A DNA stretch of 64,000 nucleotides from JAJRPT01 sp965661945 (GTDB lineage Bacteria > Bacteroidota > Ignavibacteria > Kapaibacteriales > UBA2268): NCBI GenBank assembly GCA_965661945.1, contig CBFIFP010000003.1, positions 1-64,000 on the forward strand. The letters are read 5' to 3'. The notes beneath the pieces are model-generated. The model made no database searches. It was not told where the DNA came from and saw nothing but the letters and a program-made list of their open reading frames with translations. The translations under genes were made by a program, and so were the position numbers. This document shows, in pieces, positions 27,790 to 36,217 of this stretch (its first letter is position 1; each line of letters starts with the position of its first letter).

Positions 27790-28474
27790 GATGTATATTC
27801 CTAATTTTTAAAATTTCTAAAAACATTTTTGTTGAGTCTGTTAGTGGATTAACCTTACTTCTTTCATCATTATACCATTCTACTGGAATTTCAAGAATTT
27901 TGAAATTGAATCTTCCAGCTAAAAATACTAATTCAACATCGAAGGCAAATCCATCAATTTGAGCAATTGAAAATATTTTCTCAGCTGCTTCTTTTCTAAA
28001 GCCCTTAAACCCACATTGAGTGTCTTTTATACCTTTAACTACAAGCAGTTGAACTATTTTATTGAATGTTTTTCCCATCATTTCTCTGTACCATGGTTGA
28101 TGTTCTTTTATCATTGAATAATCCACTGCTCTAGAACCTATACAGACATCGTATCCTTTTTCATACATTTCTATTAATTTTTTTAGTTCGTAGATAGGAG
28201 TAGAAAGGTCAGCATCGCTAAATATTCTAAAATCTCCTTTTGCTTCTAACATTCCTCTTCTAACTGCCGCTCCTTTTCCTTTGTTTTTATCTTGTTTGAC
28301 AACTTTGACTTCTGGGAAAATGGAAGAAACTTCAAAAGTTTTATCTTTAGAACCGTCATCAACAACAATTATTTCAGCGTTAATATTTTCTGAATTAATA
28401 TAGTTAATAATTTTTTCTAATGAAACACAAATACGTTCTTCTTCGTTATAAGCAGGTATAATTATTGAAATCAT
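27779..28474 (-). CDS. Family 2 glycosyltransferase, dolichyl-phosphate glucosyl/mannosyltransferase-like
   Basis: 231 residues from the ATG at 28474 (MISIIIPAYNEEERI); a TTG five codons upstream is less likely. GT-A fold motifs: IIVVDDGSKDKTFE, GKGAAVRRGMLEAKGDF, and the metal-binding FSDADLSTP. CGFKGFRKEAAEKIF and DGFAFDVELVFLA are typical of the ALG5/DPM-like branch, which transfers a sugar from a nucleotide donor to a polyprenyl phosphate. No membrane segment is seen in it. Divergent from the response regulator gene. Confidence 0.85.
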   Translation of the reverse strand: MISIIIPAYNEEERICVSLEKIINYINSENINAEIIVVDDGSKDKTFEVSSIFPEVKVVKQDKNKGKGAAVRRGMLEAKGDFRIFSDADLSTPIYELKKLIEMYEKGYDVCIGSRAVDYSMIKEHQPWYREMMGKTFNKIVQLLVVKGIKDTQCGFKGFRKEAAEKIFSIAQIDGFAFDVELVFLAGRFNFKILEIPVEWYNDERSKVNPLTDSTKMFLEILKIRNIHRDL

Positions 28475-28525
28475 TTTTGTAAATTGCAAAATAATAATTT
28501 TAAATAATACAAATTAATAAATAAA

Positions 28526-29209
28526 ATGGAAAAAAACATAAAAATATTAGTAATTGAGGATGATCTTGGGGTAATTGACGTATTAAATAAGAATTTAATT
28601 GATGAAGGTTATGAAGTTTATCTGGCAAGAGATGGCAAAAAAGGTGAAGAACTGGCAGTTAAAAATAAATTTGATATTATACTTATGGATATTATTATGC
28701 CTAAAATGAATGGATTAGAATTATGTAAAAAATTAAAAAGTAGAAAAGGATTTAGCACTCCAATTTTAATGCTATCAGCTCTTGGTACTTCTGAAAATAT
28801 TGTTGATGGATTTGAAATTGGAGCGGATGATTATGTTACAAAACCTTTTAAATTTAAGGTTTTAAATGCTAGAATTAAAGCATTGTTAAGAAGAACAAAT
28901 ACTGATGAAGTAGAGAATGTACTTGTTTTTGAGGATATAAAGTTAGATTTGGACTCAAAAGATGTTTTTAGAGGTGATAACCAGATTACTTTAACAAATA
29001 AAGAATTTAATTTGTTTAAATATTTGTTAATAAATAAAACAAAAGTTCTATCAAGGGAAGATATTTTAAAGGATGTTTGGAATATAAATTTTGATATATC
29101 AACAAATGTAGTGGATGTTTATATCAATTATTTACGTAACAAGATTGATAAAAATTATGAAAGAAAATATATTCAAACAGTTCCAGGACACGGCTTTGTT
29201 ATAAAATAA
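28526..29209 (+). CDS. OmpR/PhoB-family response regulator
   Basis: 227 residues. Receiver domain 5-120 with acidic pair Glu11/Asp12, phospho-acceptor Asp55 in LMDIIMPKMNG, and GADDYVTKPF with the conserved Lys. C-terminal winged-helix DNA-binding domain (about 130-225) with LTNKEFNLFKYLL, VLSREDIL and VDVYINYLRNKID, ending IQTVPGHGFVIK. No sensor kinase gene is adjacent, so it is an orphan regulator here. Only about 50 bp separate it from the divergent glycosyltransferase. Confidence 0.93.
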   Translation: MEKNIKILVIEDDLGVIDVLNKNLIDEGYEVYLARDGKKGEELAVKNKFDIILMDIIMPKMNGLELCKKLKSRKGFSTPILMLSALGTSENIVDGFEIGADDYVTKPFKFKVLNARIKALLRRTNTDEVENVLVFEDIKLDLDSKDVFRGDNQITLTNKEFNLFKYLLINKTKVLSREDILKDVWNINFDISTNVVDVYINYLRNKIDKNYERKYIQTVPGHGFVIK

Positions 29210-29341
29210 TGTCAATTATTGTGAAAAATATTACACACTAAATTATTTTATATTCTTAATAAATCATAAATATTAAAAAAGTTGATAACTAATTAAAAAA
29301 ATCTCTTGAATTAATAAACAAATTTGATAATTTGGTTTTTG

Positions 29342-29349
29342 TAATTTTG
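29342..29349 (+). promoter_or_regulatory. Candidate -7 element for ssb
   Basis: TAATTTTG 31 bp upstream of the ssb ATG, matching TAnnTTTG. A TTG at 29324-29326 could be the upstream partner, though the spacing is short. Confidence 0.4.
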
Positions 29350-29380
29350 GAATTGGAAAAATTAATTTTAGGGAGGGTAT

Positions 29381-29863
29381 ATGTCGAGATCATTAAATAA
29401 AGTAATGTTAATTGGAAACGTTGGAAATGTACCAACATTAAAACACACACCAAGTGGAGTTGGAGTAACTTCATTTAGAATGGCAACTTCAAGTTCGAAA
29501 AAAGATAAAGATGGAAATTTAGTTGAAGTTACAGATTGGCACTCAGTAGTTGCTTGGAGACATTTAGCACAAATTATTACAAATATTGTAAATAAGGGGT
29601 CTAGAGTTTTTGTGGAAGGAAGGCTTCAAACTAGGGAAATTACAGAAGAAAATGGCAATAGAAGAGAGTTTGTAGAGATAGTTGCTGAAAAGTTTTTACT
29701 ATTAGATAGCAAAGAAAAAAGAAGACAATTCAAAGAAGATAATAGTTCCAATGATGATTATAGCTATGGATATGATGAGGATGACGAAGACTCGGTTTCA
29801 GATTATGACTCAGAATACGGAGATGGATATTCTTCAAAAGATAATAAAACTTCACCATTTTAA
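29381..29863 (+). CDS. ssb: Single-stranded DNA-binding protein
   Basis: 160 residues. OB-fold domain 1-110 starting SRSLNKVMLIGNVGNVP, with WHSVVAWRHLA and GSRVFVEGRLQTRE as signatures. The tail from about 125 is acidic (DDYSYGYDEDDEDSVSDYD) and ends in SPF, a variant of the partner-binding C-terminal tip. Strong Shine-Dalgarno GGGAGG before the ATG. Single gene ending in a palindromic terminator shared with the convergent gene. Confidence 0.95.
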   Translation: MSRSLNKVMLIGNVGNVPTLKHTPSGVGVTSFRMATSSSKKDKDGNLVEVTDWHSVVAWRHLAQIITNIVNKGSRVFVEGRLQTREITEENGNRREFVEIVAEKFLLLDSKEKRRQFKEDNSSNDDYSYGYDEDDEDSVSDYDSEYGDGYSSKDNKTSPF

Positions 29864-29894
29864 TAAAAAAGGACTTTAAAGTCCTTTTTTATTA
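29861..29894. terminator. 34-bp perfect palindrome terminating convergent genes
   Basis: 17-base arm TAATAAAAAAGGACTTT followed at once by its exact reverse complement. It contains the TAA of ssb at one end and the TAA of the minus-strand gene at the other, and provides a U-run in both directions. Confidence 0.85.
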
Positions 29895-30830
29895 AAATAT
29901 ATTGCCAGTGATAGATAATCTAGATTGGAAAAGTCTTAATAGTCCATCGTTTTGATTTTGTCTTGCAATTACTGGAAATCCTATTGAAAATGTAAGTATG
30001 TTTTCATTTTCTAATTTATAATCTATATCGCTTAATAAATTTAAAGTAAAACCAGAACTTCCATCTATTTCGAGAGATTTTATCTCTGCTGCATCTTCAA
30101 ATGTAACTCTGTTATTTGCTGTTCGATATAAAGGGTTTATTCCTGCTGTTACAGTATATTTATTCTTTTCAATCACTTTTCTTTTTACTCTAAGCATTAT
30201 ATCACTTGACCTTTCTAAAGATGCTGAAGTTAGATAATCATCGAAAATAAGAGGAGTTGTTTTTATTGTCAAATCGCTATTTGCAACAAACTCATTATTA
30301 TTTGGCTGAGTGAGCGGAATCAGTGCCCCACCTGAAAAAACCCAATTATTATAATGATAATCAATAACAAAAATTAAATTATCATTACCTAAAGAAGGAT
30401 GATAAACCTGAGGCAAAGCTTCAGCAATTCCAGAAGGAAAAACCATAAATCGCGGCTCTTTATCTAATGTAGCTTTTATTGACATAGAATATTTAATAAT
30501 ATTGCTATCATCAATTTTAAGAGTGTATTGAAGTCCAAAATCTAAATCACCTATACCATTAACATTAGTTAAATCTCCAGCTATTACATTGAATGGTAAG
30601 CCCGCAAATATAGTTACATTATCTATTGGTGAATAAAAAAGAGACATTTTATAAGAGTTTATTATAGTAAACTGTTCACCTAACCCAAATCCAATTCCAT
30701 AATTATAACTTAATGTAGATGCTTTATCATTTTGATTCATATCAATATTACAAACTCCAGCGTCTGCACACCCCTGACCTTTAAGATTAAATGCACAGAT
30801 AAAAAGAAATATAAATAATATTGTTTTCAT
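29892..30830 (-). CDS. Exported beta-barrel-like protein, function unknown
   Basis: 312 residues with signal peptide MKTILFIFLFICAFNLKGQG. The mature part is made of alternating hydrophobic/polar strands (YGIGFGLGEQFTIINSYKMS, VTIFAGLPFNVIAG, DLDFGLQYTLKI, WVFSGGALIPL, FTLNLLSDIDYKL) and ends in SITGNIF, with a terminal Phe as in many outer-membrane barrels. Likely an outer-membrane protein; no family named. TAAATTTG (30859-30866, minus) 29 bp upstream may be its -7 element. Confidence 0.65.
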   Translation of the reverse strand: MKTILFIFLFICAFNLKGQGCADAGVCNIDMNQNDKASTLSYNYGIGFGLGEQFTIINSYKMSLFYSPIDNVTIFAGLPFNVIAGDLTNVNGIGDLDFGLQYTLKIDDSNIIKYSMSIKATLDKEPRFMVFPSGIAEALPQVYHPSLGNDNLIFVIDYHYNNWVFSGGALIPLTQPNNNEFVANSDLTIKTTPLIFDDYLTSASLERSSDIMLRVKRKVIEKNKYTVTAGINPLYRTANNRVTFEDAAEIKSLEIDGSSGFTLNLLSDIDYKLENENILTFSIGFPVIARQNQNDGLLRLFQSRLSITGNIF

Positions 30831-30952
30831 TTTTTTAATATTTAGTTTAAAATAATTACAAATTTAATAAAAATAATTTCATAATTTGCAACTTATATAA
30901 ATGAAAAGAAAAATAAATTATAATATAGGTTAATTAATTTTAATCACTTGAA

Positions 30953-31795
30953 ATGAAACTCTTAAAAGTAATCATCGACTCAAACATATTCATTGCACTT
31001 TCAGGTGTAGCATTAACTTTTGCATCACAAGTGCAACTCGGTTTAGATTTGCAAATTTATAACTATGTTTATGTCATATTTTTTGGAATATTATTAGAAT
31101 ATAATTTACATAAATTTTATGCTGTAATAAAAAATAATGAAGAAATAAAAAGTGAAAAATATAGTTGGGCAAAAAATAATAAATATATTTATTTTAGTAT
31201 TTTAATTATAGCATCTATATTTCTAATTTATTTTTTTATTAATTTAAAATTAAATATTATTGTTTATTTAATACCATTTGCAATATTAAATTTACTTTAT
31301 TCTTTGCCAATATTTAAGAGAATAAAAATACGGAAAATACCTCTAATAAAAATATTTTTAATAGCATTTGTTTGGACTTTTGTTACTGTCAATATTCCAT
31401 TTATTTACTCAGAGGTAAGATTAAGTAATGCGATATATTTACTGTTTTTAGAAAGATTTATATTTATAATAGCAATTACTATTCCTTTTGATATTAGAGA
31501 TATACAGCAAGATAAAATAAATGGAGTAAAAACTATTCCATATTTTCTTGGAGAAAATAAATCCTATTTATTATCAAATATTTTAATTATTATTTTTTCT
31601 ATAATAACTACAATACATTATTTAATTTATTTAAACTATTATATATTATTTTCATTTATTATCACTACAATAATTACGTTAATATTATTAAATAGTAAAT
31701 CAATAAGAAAAAATAAATATTTCTATTATGGCTATTTAGACGGCAGTATGTTTCTTTTTGGATTGTTAGTTGTACTTAGTGGGTTTTTAGAATAA
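30953..31795 (+). CDS. UbiA-superfamily-like membrane protein with altered first motif
   Basis: 280 residues, very hydrophobic with about eight membrane segments. The segment IPFDIRDIQQDKINGVKTIP carries the second aspartate motif (DxxDxxxD) of UbiA prenyltransferases. The first motif, normally NDxxDxxxD, is replaced by YNLHKFYAVIKN at about 50-62. Such YNLH-type homologues are known in Bacteroidota, but their reaction is unclear. Single gene, divergent from the barrel-like protein. Confidence 0.65.
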   Translation: MKLLKVIIDSNIFIALSGVALTFASQVQLGLDLQIYNYVYVIFFGILLEYNLHKFYAVIKNNEEIKSEKYSWAKNNKYIYFSILIIASIFLIYFFINLKLNIIVYLIPFAILNLLYSLPIFKRIKIRKIPLIKIFLIAFVWTFVTVNIPFIYSEVRLSNAIYLLFLERFIFIIAITIPFDIRDIQQDKINGVKTIPYFLGENKSYLLSNILIIIFSIITTIHYLIYLNYYILFSFIITTIITLILLNSKSIRKNKYFYYGYLDGSMFLFGLLVVLSGFLE

Positions 31796-31833
31796 CTAAT
31801 AATTTTAATAATTTCGCAAGTTTAATTTTTATT

Positions 31834-32604
31834 TCACTCCCCCACACTAACTTTTTTAATAATATCTATCTTCATTTTCAAATTTTTTTCTGCGATGGAA
31901 ATAAAATTATTTGGCTCATCAGTAACGTAATATTCTATTTTTCTGTTTTTGATTTTATTGTGATTTGCGAGTTCTTTTGAAGCGTAATAGCCAGTGTCTA
32001 TTATATTTATCCCACTTCCCATAAATGATTTTATTCCCTCAATTAAAAAAGGATAGTGGGTGCAGGCAAGGATTAATGTGTCAATTTCCCCTTTAAATTC
32101 AGCGAGATATTCTTCTATTATTAAATCTACTGCTTTGTGGTTTATCATTCCTGCTTCAACGAATGGAACAAAAAGTGGTGTTGCTTTTGTGAAAACTTGA
32201 TAATCTCCATATTTTGAGATTTCTTTTAAATACGAATTACTTTTAATTGTTGCTTGTGTTCCAATTACACCTATCTGGTTGTTTTGAGTTAATGATATTG
32301 CACCTTTAACTGCTGGCTCAATCATTCCAATAAATTTAACTTCTGGAAATTTCTTTTTTAAATAATCAAGAGTGATTGCTGATGAAGTGTTGCACGCAAT
32401 TACAATTGTATGAACGCCTTTACTCAAAAGAAATTCAACCGCTTGCTCGGAATATTTAATAATTGTTGTTTCGGATTTATTCCCATAAGGAACTCGAGCA
32501 TTATCACCCAAATAGATAAAATCTTGATTTGGGTGCTGCTCTATCAAATGTCTAAGTACTGTTAAACCACCTAAACCAGAATCAAAAACTCCTACTTTGC
32601 TCAT
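31834..32604 (-). CDS. murI: Glutamate racemase MurI
   Basis: 256 residues, normal length. GVFDSGLGGLTVLRHL with the catalytic-site Asp8, Cys71 in VIACNTSSA and Cys181 in LACTHYPF are the two-base catalytic set. It makes D-glutamate for peptidoglycan. Begins 3 bp after the AbgT-type transporter gene ends, so the two are probably one transcript. Confidence 0.95.
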   Translation of the reverse strand: MSKVGVFDSGLGGLTVLRHLIEQHPNQDFIYLGDNARVPYGNKSETTIIKYSEQAVEFLLSKGVHTIVIACNTSSAITLDYLKKKFPEVKFIGMIEPAVKGAISLTQNNQIGVIGTQATIKSNSYLKEISKYGDYQVFTKATPLFVPFVEAGMINHKAVDLIIEEYLAEFKGEIDTLILACTHYPFLIEGIKSFMGSGINIIDTGYYASKELANHNKIKNRKIEYYVTDEPNNFISIAEKNLKMKIDIIKKVSVGE

Positions 32605-32607
32605 ATA

Positions 32608-34326
32608 TTATGGCATCTCCGGCATAGTATAAAACATTGGTGAATCGGGACCTAAAGGAATTTCTAAAGTAAACCAAACTAAGAAAAATATAGTCCAAAC
32701 AATAAAGAAAAAGAAAGTATATGGCAGCATAGTTGCAATCAATGTACCAATACCTGCATTTTTCTCATAACGTTGTAAGAATGCAATAATTAGAGCAAAA
32801 TACGACATCATAGGTGAAATAATATTTGTTACAGAGTCACCAACGCGATATGCACCTTGCGTAAGTTCTGGTGAGAAACCAATTAACATAAACATTGGGA
32901 TAAATACCGGTGCCATAATCGCCCATTTTGCTGATGCAGAACCCATAACCAAATTAATAATTGCAGCAAGAATTATAAATGAAATTAAAAGTGGAATTGA
33001 ATCAAAACCTGCTGTAGATAAAAAATCTGCTCCATTTATTGCAAATATTAACCCAAGATTAGTCCAGTTGAAATAAGCAACAAATTGAGCCGCAAAGAAT
33101 ACTAAAACTATATATATTCCAAGAGTTTCCATTGCCTTGCCCATCCCATTCATTACATCACTGTCCGACTTAAATGTCTTTGCTCCAATTCCATAGCCAA
33201 TACCCATCATACCAGCACCTATAAAAATAAAAGCAACAATACTTTTCAGAGCTGGTTGAATTTTCTTGATAAATAACGCATCATCTCCAATTCCAATTTG
33301 TCGTAGATAGCCCCATTCAGGAATAATTCCTATAAGAACAAAAGTAGAGAATAAAACAAGGGCAATAATTGCAAAGAAAATACCTCGTTTTTCTAAACTA
33401 CTTAATTCTTTTACCTTATCTTGGTCTTCTTTTGAAAGCATTGTATCGCCAGTATATTCACCTAATCTTGGCTCAACAAATTTTTGCGTTACCCAAGTTC
33501 CTGCAATTGCAATAAAAAATGTAGAAGCCGCCATAAAGTAATAATTTGCAGCTGGTGAAACTGAATAAGCTGGGTCAATAATTCGAGCTGCCTCTTGTGA
33601 TAATCCCGCAAGAAGTGGGTCAATGGTACCGAGCAATAAATTAGCACTATATCCGCCAGATACACCAGCAAAAGCAGCTGCCATTCCTGCTATTGGATGC
33701 CTTCCAGCACCAATAAACATTATAGCACCAAGAGGAACAAGTAATACATAACCGACTTCTGATGCAGTATTTGATAAAATACCCGAAAAAACAATTATAA
33801 ATGTTAGAATAATAGATGGATTGTTTTTATTTAACCATAAAATTAAAAAAGTTAAGCCGACTCCAACTATAACCGAACCAATTGCAATAAATAAATTCAT
33901 AGAAACAATACTCGCAACAACTACAATAGATATTAATAGCCCGATTAAAATTTTATGTGAATTTTGAACTATACCACGAATTGTAGCGGCAATTAAGCCA
34001 GAACCTTCAGCAATACCAATACCTAATAGCGATACAAGCACCGTCCCCAAAGGAGCAAATCCAGTAAAATTATCAACCATTTTAGTAAGTATCATCTGAA
34101 TACCTTTTGCCGAAAGCAAACTAAATGGTGTTACTGTTTCTTTAGTTGCTGGGTGGACAACAGATAAGTCGGTAAGCGAAAATACCCAAGATAAAATAAT
34201 AGTAAGCCCAGCAAAAATTGCAAATAGCGTTGCAGGGTGGGGGAGTAAATTCCCAACTTTTTCAATTAGATTTAAGAACTTAGATATAAAACCAGTATTT
34301 TCTTTAGACATATATTTTAATTTCAT
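32608..34326 (-). CDS. AbgT-family transporter
   Basis: 572 residues (or 567 from the internal ATG at 34311, MSKENTGF), with about twelve membrane segments. VGNLLPHPATLFAIFAGL near the start, VSLLGIGIAEGSGLI, GGYSANLLLGTIDPLLAG and SASAKWAIMAPVFIPM are typical of the AbgT (p-aminobenzoyl-glutamate) family, some of whose members export antimetabolites. Substrate here unknown. Neither start has a strong ribosome site. The Rhs cassette array begins about 80 bp upstream of its start. Confidence 0.9.
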   Translation of the reverse strand: MKLKYMSKENTGFISKFLNLIEKVGNLLPHPATLFAIFAGLTIILSWVFSLTDLSVVHPATKETVTPFSLLSAKGIQMILTKMVDNFTGFAPLGTVLVSLLGIGIAEGSGLIAATIRGIVQNSHKILIGLLISIVVVASIVSMNLFIAIGSVIVGVGLTFLILWLNKNNPSIILTFIIVFSGILSNTASEVGYVLLVPLGAIMFIGAGRHPIAGMAAAFAGVSGGYSANLLLGTIDPLLAGLSQEAARIIDPAYSVSPAANYYFMAASTFFIAIAGTWVTQKFVEPRLGEYTGDTMLSKEDQDKVKELSSLEKRGIFFAIIALVLFSTFVLIGIIPEWGYLRQIGIGDDALFIKKIQPALKSIVAFIFIGAGMMGIGYGIGAKTFKSDSDVMNGMGKAMETLGIYIVLVFFAAQFVAYFNWTNLGLIFAINGADFLSTAGFDSIPLLISFIILAAIINLVMGSASAKWAIMAPVFIPMFMLIGFSPELTQGAYRVGDSVTNIISPMMSYFALIIAFLQRYEKNAGIGTLIATMLPYTFFFFIVWTIFFLVWFTLEIPLGPDSPMFYTMPEMP

Positions 34327-34402
34327 TTTTGCAAAAAAACTAATTTAAGAAAAATATCTCAATTCACAATTATTGTTGTAAAACAAATTGCATTTATAAA
34401 GA

Positions 34403-34662
34403 AAATATTTCATACTACACCTGCAACAATTATACCTACTAATTCGTCAACCATAAATAGAAATGTCTCTCAAAAGGAATATGAAGTGAAAGACCACCTT
34501 GGCAATGTTCGGCTTGTTTTTAGTGATTTGAAGGATACAGTAGCAGGTTCATCTCGCTACAAACTCGACATCCGCTCGGTAAACAACTACTACCCCTTCG
34601 GAATGTTAATGCCCGAAATGAGCTGGCAGACAAGTGGTTATCGGTATGGGTATAATTCATAA
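34403..34662 (+). pseudogene. Cassette 1: Rhs core fragment
   Basis: The frame reads VSQKEYEVKDHLGNVRLVFS, then NNYYPFGMLMPEMSWQTSGYRYGYN and a stop at 34660. The 5' end (ISYS...) is out of frame by one base relative to the other copies, so this is a remnant. The homology stops in the YGYN region, where the VapBC module takes over. Confidence 0.75.
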
Positions 34663-34764
34663 TAGAATATTTTTTCATACTATTTTGCAATAAAATTGGT
34701 TGTTTGTTCGTTAGAAAGTAAAAATAAATAACAATTTATTCTATAAAAATGCGTTGATAGTATT

Positions 34765-34962
34765 ATGATTACACTTAAAAAGAAAATAAAGTCAGAAACA
34801 ATAACAATTCCCCAATTAAAGAAATTCATTGGTAAAGAAGTAATTATTAATTTTGAAGAAAGCCATTCTAATAAAAAATATTCAAAATTTTTGTCTGCTG
34901 TTGGTAAAATTGATATTGATGAACATGAAATTGATAAATATAGAGAAGAAAATTTAATATGA
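34765..34962 (+). CDS. VapB-like antitoxin
   Basis: 65 residues, charged: MITLKKKIKSETITIPQLKK, then KEVIINFEE and a C-terminal helix-like EHEIDKYREENLI. Its position just before a PIN-domain toxin, with a 4-bp overlap (ATGA), identifies it as the antitoxin of a type II pair; the sequence itself is too divergent to place in a DNA-binding family with certainty. Upstream TATAAAAATGCGTTGATAG may be the promoter. Confidence 0.7.
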   Translation: MITLKKKIKSETITIPQLKKFIGKEVIINFEESHSNKKYSKFLSAVGKIDIDEHEIDKYREENLI

Positions 34963-35336
34963 TTTTAGTCGATACGAATATAATTATTGAAATTTGGAAA
35001 TATGGCGATAAAGATTTAATTAAGAAATTTCAAAGTCAAGAAATAGTATTATCTGGAATTGTTATTTCAGAGTTATTAAAAGGTGCAAGAAATAGTAAAG
35101 ACTACAATCTAATTATCGAAAAATTATCAGAATTTAATATAATAAACCCTGATGATAAGTTTTGGCATTTATTAGGTAAAAATCTTTTTGAGTTAAGGAT
35201 TAATGGTGTTACAGTTCCTTATCAAGATGTTTTAATAGCTACACTTGCAATACAAAATAATTTAACTTTATGGTCTTTTGATAAACATTTTAAATTTATT
35301 AAAACTATTTTGAATGAATTAAAATTACTAAATTAA
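34959..35336 (+). CDS. vapC: VapC PIN-domain toxin
   Basis: 125 residues. The four acidic residues of the PIN ribonuclease site are visible: Asp5 in ILVDTNII, Glu38 in VISELLKGAR, Asp90 in YQDVLIATLA and Asp108 in WSFDKHF. VapC toxins cleave specific RNAs, often tRNA or the 23S rRNA loop. Translationally coupled to the antitoxin. It ends 7 bp before the next Rhs core fragment begins. Confidence 0.88.
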   Translation: MILVDTNIIIEIWKYGDKDLIKKFQSQEIVLSGIVISELLKGARNSKDYNLIIEKLSEFNIINPDDKFWHLLGKNLFELRINGVTVPYQDVLIATLAIQNNLTLWSFDKHFKFIKTILNELKLLN

Positions 35337-35343
35337 CCACCAC

Positions 35344-35670
35344 TACTGTTCATCGGCACAGGGTAGATTTGCAACATGGAAACCCGATAATATTTCTTAC
35401 TCCACTACAACAATTACACCCACTAATTCGTCAACTCTAACAAGAAATGTCTCCCAAAAGGAATTTGAAGTGAAAGACCACCTTGGAAATGTTCGGCTTG
35501 TGTTTAGTGATTTAAAGGATACGGTAGATAATTCATCACACTATAAACTTGACGTAAGAGCAGTAAACAACTACTACCCCTTCGGAATGCTAATGCCCGA
35601 TATGTCTTGGCAAAGTTCGGGGTATAGGTATGGGTATAATGGTATGGAGATGGATAATGATATTTTATAA
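35344..35670 (+). pseudogene. Cassette 2: Rhs core fragment
   Basis: Open frame of 108 codons without an early ATG, from YCSSAQGRFATWKPDN through KEFEVKDHLGNVRLVFSDL and NNYYPFGMLMPDMSWQSSG to GYNGMEMDNDIL and a stop. An internal GTG (35470) has AAGGAA upstream and could start a 66-residue piece. No toxin tip follows; a minus-strand hicBA module does. Confidence 0.75.
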
Positions 35671-35672
35671 TT

Positions 35673-35882
35673 CTATTTTTTTAAATCATTAATAGTTAAA
35701 TCTACTTTTTTAAGAATATTATGTAGCGTTCCTTTTTTTAATTCTTTATGATTTGGAACAATAACGCTGATATTCAAATCTGGATTATGTAGAAAAATAT
35801 GACTGCCTCTTTGATGGTCAATTATATAGCCCAATTTCTTTAAGACTTTAATAATATCCTTTCCAGAAAAAGTTTTACTCAA
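35673..35882 (-). CDS. hicA: HicA mRNA interferase toxin
   Basis: 69 residues of double-stranded-RNA-binding-like fold: FSGKDIIKVLKKLGYIIDHQ, then RGSHIFLHN with the catalytic His28, and VPNHKELKKGTLHNILKK. It starts at a TTG whose last two bases form part of the upstream hicB TGA stop (TTGA overlap). HicA cleaves mRNA when not bound by HicB. Confidence 0.88.
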   Translation of the reverse strand: MSKTFSGKDIIKVLKKLGYIIDHQRGSHIFLHNPDLNISVIVPNHKELKKGTLHNILKKVDLTINDLKK

Positions 35883-36094
35883 ATTGCAACCTCTAATTCT
35901 CTGATGATTTCATTTCCCTGAGATTTATAACTATTAATTTTTTCAAGACCTTCTATATAACATAAAATTGCTTCTTTTGCGTTCTCCATAGCTTCTTCGA
36001 TTGTATCGCCTTCGGTATAGCAACCATCTAAAGCAGGAACTATAACATCAAAACCACCTTCTTCTGCCTCAGTTAAAACAATATTAAATTTCAT
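35879..36094 (-). CDS. hicB: HicB antitoxin
   Basis: 71 residues: FNIVLTEAEEGGFDVIVPAL and GCYTEGDTIEEAMENAKEAI form the partially degraded RNase H-like HicB domain; no separate DNA-binding domain is visible. First gene of hicB-hicA, opposite in strand to the surrounding Rhs fragments. Upstream sequence TTTTAAAACGTCTAC resembles that before the other modules in the array. Confidence 0.88.
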   Translation of the reverse strand: MKFNIVLTEAEEGGFDVIVPALDGCYTEGDTIEEAMENAKEAILCYIEGLEKINSYKSQGNEIIRELEVAI

Positions 36095-36217
36095 AAATTC
36101 ACCTTTAATTTCGATTGTAGACGTTTTAAAAGTGGAAATATTTCATACTTCACTACAACAATTACACCTACTAATTCGTCAACCCTAACAAGAAATGTCT
36201 CCCAAAAGGAATATGAA

